From: Candidatus Hydrogenedentota bacterium | GTDB taxonomy: Bacteria; Hydrogenedentota; Hydrogenedentia; Hydrogenedentales; SCBR16-9 | DNA: 9,479 nt | Assembly: GCA_007116095.1 (NCBI GenBank) | Contig: SKJD01000290.1 | Span: 1-9,479 of the forward strand | Reading direction: 5' to 3' | Part shown: positions 7,073 through 9,479 of the stretch, in pieces | Layout of the letters: each line of letters opens with the position of its first letter | How positions within the stretch are numbered: position 1 is the stretch's first letter | The notes under the pieces: model-generated | The model's database searches: none | The model's input: only the letters and a program-made list of their open reading frames with translations | What the model was told of the DNA's origin: nothing | Made by a program: the position numbers and the translations under genes

Positions 7073-7937
7073 CCGAATCCCGACGCCAGACTTCCTCGCA
7101 GACATGCTGGTAGACGACAAAATCCGACGCCTGCACCTGGATTTCTGAAAATGCCCCTTGGGTCGGCTCTTTGCGACGTTTCAGGAAAAAGGCCGGGGTG
7201 GTCACATGCCGCAGGTTGGGATAGCCTGGGTCCTGGACATAACTGAAGCGGTGAACATGCCCTGCAACATAGAGCGTCGGTTGTCCCGTGCCCCCCAGCA
7301 CCGCATGCAAGGCCTCCGCCTTGCGCAGCCGCCGTGATGGCGGGCTGTCATATGCGTGCGTGCGGTGCAGGACCGGATAATGCCCCGCCACAAGAATCGG
7401 CCCTGAGGGACAGTCCGCCAGCAACTGCCGCACCGCCTCGACCTCCTTGGCGCGAATTCGTCCTTTCGAAGAGAGGAAATTTGGCGTCACCGTCGGCGCC
7501 AGAATTAATGGCGTTCCGCCCGGCAGATCGATGCGGCAGGGATAGCCGCCTTCGGGGATCAGATCATGAAAATACCGTTCAAAACGCTGCTTGCGTACGG
7601 ACTCAAAGGTGTAAACGTCGTGGTTCCCAGGCATTACATAGACCGGGCGCTCAGCCTCCAGAAACAAATCCACAAATCGCCGGGCCAGCAGAAACTCTTC
7701 GTCCGTGGCGGTCGAGGTGAAATCCCCGCCAAACAAGATGCCTCCCGAACCGGCTTTCAGCATATGTCTGGCAAACTCCTCGGCCCGGTCCATGTGAAAG
7801 TCATGGCGACGGCGAAGGTAGACATTGGCATTGCCCAGCAAACGCTTGTTCATCAGCCGCCACGGCTGCAATAGCACCTTCCAGAAATGCAGATCGGTTA
7901 TGTGAAATAGGGTATCCTTGGTTGCGGAATCGGTCAT
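7041..7937 (-). CDS. Calcineurin-like metallophosphoesterase
   Basis: 298 residues from the ATG at 7937. Motifs of the two-metal phosphoesterase fold appear in order: TDLHF (14-18, D15 and H17), GGD (70-72), GNHD (104-107), GHYP (185-188) and GHVH (226-229). Residues 30-45 (NKRLLGN, then YLRRR) resemble the basic segment of metallophosphoesterases known from Chlamydiae and Verrucomicrobia. There is no signal peptide, so it is probably cytoplasmic, unlike the enzyme at 1-879, which belongs to another branch. AGGAG lies 4 nt before the ATG and fixes this start; the frame continues upstream to 8207, but that part only shadows the esterase gene. It is second in an operon, 7 bp after the esterase stop. 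The substrate is unknown; nucleotides, phospholipid heads and sugar phosphates are possible. Confidence 0.92.
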   Translation of the reverse strand: MTDSATKDTLFHITDLHFWKVLLQPWRLMNKRLLGNANVYLRRRHDFHMDRAEEFARHMLKAGSGGILFGGDFTSTATDEEFLLARRFVDLFLEAERPVYVMPGNHDVYTFESVRKQRFERYFHDLIPEGGYPCRIDLPGGTPLILAPTVTPNFLSSKGRIRAKEVEAVRQLLADCPSGPILVAGHYPVLHRTHAYDSPPSRRLRKAEALHAVLGGTGQPTLYVAGHVHRFSYVQDPGYPNLRHVTTPAFFLKRRKEPTQGAFSEIQVQASDFVVYQHVCEEVWRRDSENPRHGHLTP

Positions 7938-7941
7938 AACA

Positions 7942-7947
7942 CTCCTA
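7942..7947 (-). promoter_or_regulatory. Ribosome-binding site overlapping the upstream stop codon
   Basis: On the minus strand the esterase stop TAG (7947-7945) forms part of TAGGAG, the ribosome-binding site of the next gene, four bases before its ATG at 7937. Ribosomes ending on the esterase would finish on this site, so the two proteins are probably translationally coupled. Confidence 0.8.
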
Positions 7948-9479
7948 ATGTAGTAAAAATGCGCGACGTTCCTGGTCATCTTCCAAGGTGTCGCTGTACT
8001 GCACGGCAATGGGATAATCGTCATTTTCCGGTACATTGTACAATAACAGACTGTCGGGTGCAGCCATCTTACTGAGCGCCTTGAGGCCGCCCAAGGCGCG
8101 GATACCGGGGATGTAGTAGTTTGCCAGCCAGGCGGCGTCATCTTCATGAGCAAAGTGCTGCATGTCCGCGACTGCCCGTGGAATACGGTCATCCAGCACG
8201 CCAGCAATCAGCGCCCAGACCCCAGCTTTTCCAAAACCTTCCACGCCGCGGATTCCGCGGATATCCCGCCGCAGTTCGAGGAAACTGGCCGCCGTCACGA
8301 TGTCCTGCACCTGACGGGCGGTATCGGTTGGATGAAAGGTGTCGTGAAACGCGCCCACGCGCACGGGAGTGGTGGCCTGCAAGGGACTGTGCTGCTCACC
8401 CACCAGATACGGATCGATGCACAATACCGCCACCCCAGCATCCAGATACCCCTGCACCACAGCGCCCGGACCGCCATCGGCGCCAGCCAACGCGGCTTTG
8501 CCATCGCCATGCACCAGCAAGACCAGGTCTTGTAGTTCTTCACCATGCGAACGGTAGAATAAGGCCGGAATGGCGGCGCCGCTATCGGGATGACGCAGTA
8601 TCCACCGCTCCACCACATGGTCCTCCCGCATGTCATGGCCCAGACGCTCAGGGGCCAGGCTGTTGGGATGGGGAAAATCCAGCCCCAGGATATCCTGAAA
8701 CGCCTGTCGCATGGACACATCTTCGCCGCGTACGGACATCCAGGCCGCAGGCGTCGTCTCTTGCGCCAGCAGCTTGTCCACGATCAAGGCGCGGTCCGTG
8801 ATCCAGCGCTGCACCACGGCTTCATTGTCCGGGTATTCCACGGGCATCCCGTTGGGAAAAAGTAGAAGCTGCTCCACGGGCGGCATTTCATAGTCCGGCT
8901 CCGTAAAGTCCGACCAATCCTGTTCAGGCAGCAGGTGCTTTCCAAAGAAACGGTACACCGCTTCACGGCTGGCCTGGTTGTAATTATGCCCGGCGTCCAC
9001 CTGGACTTGTTCCAGCATGTCCCCGGCCCCATAGAGGTCATAGATGGAACGGATGGCGGGATACTCCACCCGGGGCGTCTCACGGGTCCAGTCGCCGGTA
9101 GCGGAGACCAGCAGCAGCGGGCGGGGGGCCATCATCCCGCCAACCTCCATGTTGGAATTGTTCAGCCGCAGCAACGGCGCATTTTCACAAACACAGCCCC
9201 CCTGCATGGTGGATGAAATCATGTTGACCGGAGCCGCCACGGCCACCCGCGGGTCCACGGCCATAAGCGCAAAGGTCTGGGTGCCACCGCCAGAGGCGCC
9301 GGTGACTCCGATGCGCCGGGGGTCGACATCGGGCAACGACTCCATCATGTCAATGGCGCGAATGCCCATGAGCAATTGCAGTGCAAAAGGATGCAGGCCC
9401 CAGAGTTTTTCCTGATCCGAGACCTCGCGATGCACAAACTGCTGGCTGTCGTTGTAGCCCACCATATCGTAGGCGAAGA
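7945..9479 (-). CDS. Two-domain alpha/beta-hydrolase, acetyl-xylan-esterase-like, 5' end outside window
   Basis: 510 complete residues are visible; the frame runs off the right edge (FAYDMVGYND), so the N-terminus, and any signal peptide, is missing. Counting from the Met at 9465, domain 1 has the nucleophile S58 in GASGG, an acid candidate D125 in ATGDW, and H160 in AGHNY, a complete triad in the order expected for a serine esterase. GGCVCENAP (89-97) is a motif I associate with acetyl-xylan-esterase-like proteins of Planctomycetota and Verrucomicrobiota. Domain 2 (about 285-506) repeats the fold: LLVHGDGKAAL (316-326), VLCIDPYLVGEQ (347-358), then GFGKAG (410-415), where the nucleophile elbow should be but has no serine. 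Domain 2 is therefore probably non-catalytic and may bind carbohydrate or stabilise the protein. Deacylation of plant or algal polysaccharide is likely but inferred. It is co-transcribed with the phosphoesterase downstream. Confidence 0.9.
   Translation of the reverse strand, partial: FAYDMVGYNDSQQFVHREVSDQEKLWGLHPFALQLLMGIRAIDMMESLPDVDPRRIGVTGASGGGTQTFALMAVDPRVAVAAPVNMISSTMQGGCVCENAPLLRLNNSNMEVGGMMAPRPLLLVSATGDWTRETPRVEYPAIRSIYDLYGAGDMLEQVQVDAGHNYNQASREAVYRFFGKHLLPEQDWSDFTEPDYEMPPVEQLLLFPNGMPVEYPDNEAVVQRWITDRALIVDKLLAQETTPAAWMSVRGEDVSMRQAFQDILGLDFPHPNSLAPERLGHDMREDHVVERWILRHPDSGAAIPALFYRSHGEELQDLVLLVHGDGKAALAGADGGPGAVVQGYLDAGVAVLCIDPYLVGEQHSPLQATTPVRVGAFHDTFHPTDTARQVQDIVTAASFLELRRDIRGIRGVEGFGKAGVWALIAGVLDDRIPRAVADMQHFAHEDDAAWLANYYIPGIRALGGLKALSKMAAPDSLLLYNVPENDDYPIAVQYSDTLEDDQERRAFLLH

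Noticed and set aside
7938..8207. N-terminal extension of the small phosphoesterase by 90 codons
   Set aside because: It overlaps the end of the esterase gene on the same strand in another frame and has low-complexity, non-homologous composition; the ATG at 7937 has its own ribosome-binding site.
8121..8801. 226-codon plus-strand frame opposite the esterase gene
   Set aside because: Pro- and Arg-rich antisense shadow of the second hydrolase domain, with no motif.

Overview
The window reads as chromosomal DNA of a moderately GC-rich, uncultured-type bacterium that degrades polysaccharides. The gene set (a Tat-exported formylglycine-type sulfatase, a large multidomain esterase with a GGCVCEN motif, a purple-acid-phosphatase-like enzyme) together with palindromes and short-period repeats between genes resembles Planctomycetota, Verrucomicrobiota or Hydrogenedentota. 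This assignment is inferred from gene style only; there is no rRNA, tRNA or phylogenetic marker in the window.

Layout. (1) 1-879, plus strand: 3' part of a purple-acid-phosphatase-like metallophosphoesterase. (2) 880-1446: 567 bp without a credible gene but crowded with structure: four inverted repeats and four blocks of short direct repeats, most with a 9-nt step. (3) 1447-5178, minus strand: a very long (about 1,243 residue) cytoplasmic GH13 alpha-amylase-family protein with N- and C-terminal extensions I do not recognise. (4) 5179-5475: divergent control region, with a terminator-like hairpin just upstream of the GH13 gene and a strong ribosome-binding site for the sulfatase. (5) 5476-6996, plus strand: Tat-secreted sulfatase, followed by an intrinsic terminator at 7035-7072. 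(6) 7041-7937 and 7945-9479, minus strand: a tightly coupled pair, an alpha/beta-hydrolase esterase (start beyond the right edge) followed by a small cytoplasmic-type metallophosphoesterase whose ribosome-binding site overlaps the esterase stop codon.

How the genes may work together. The sulfatase, esterase and phosphatase-like protein could remove sulfate, acyl and phosphate groups from a substituted glycan, and the GH13 protein would act on alpha-glucan inside the cell. Only the esterase/phosphoesterase pair has direct sequence evidence of co-expression; the rest is adjacency. I see no CRISPR array, insertion sequence, phage gene or recognisable defence system. The least explained parts are the repeat-filled gap at 880-1446, the unassigned extensions and altered region IV of the GH13 protein, the possible attenuator before that gene, and the second hydrolase domain of the esterase, which has lost its serine nucleophile.
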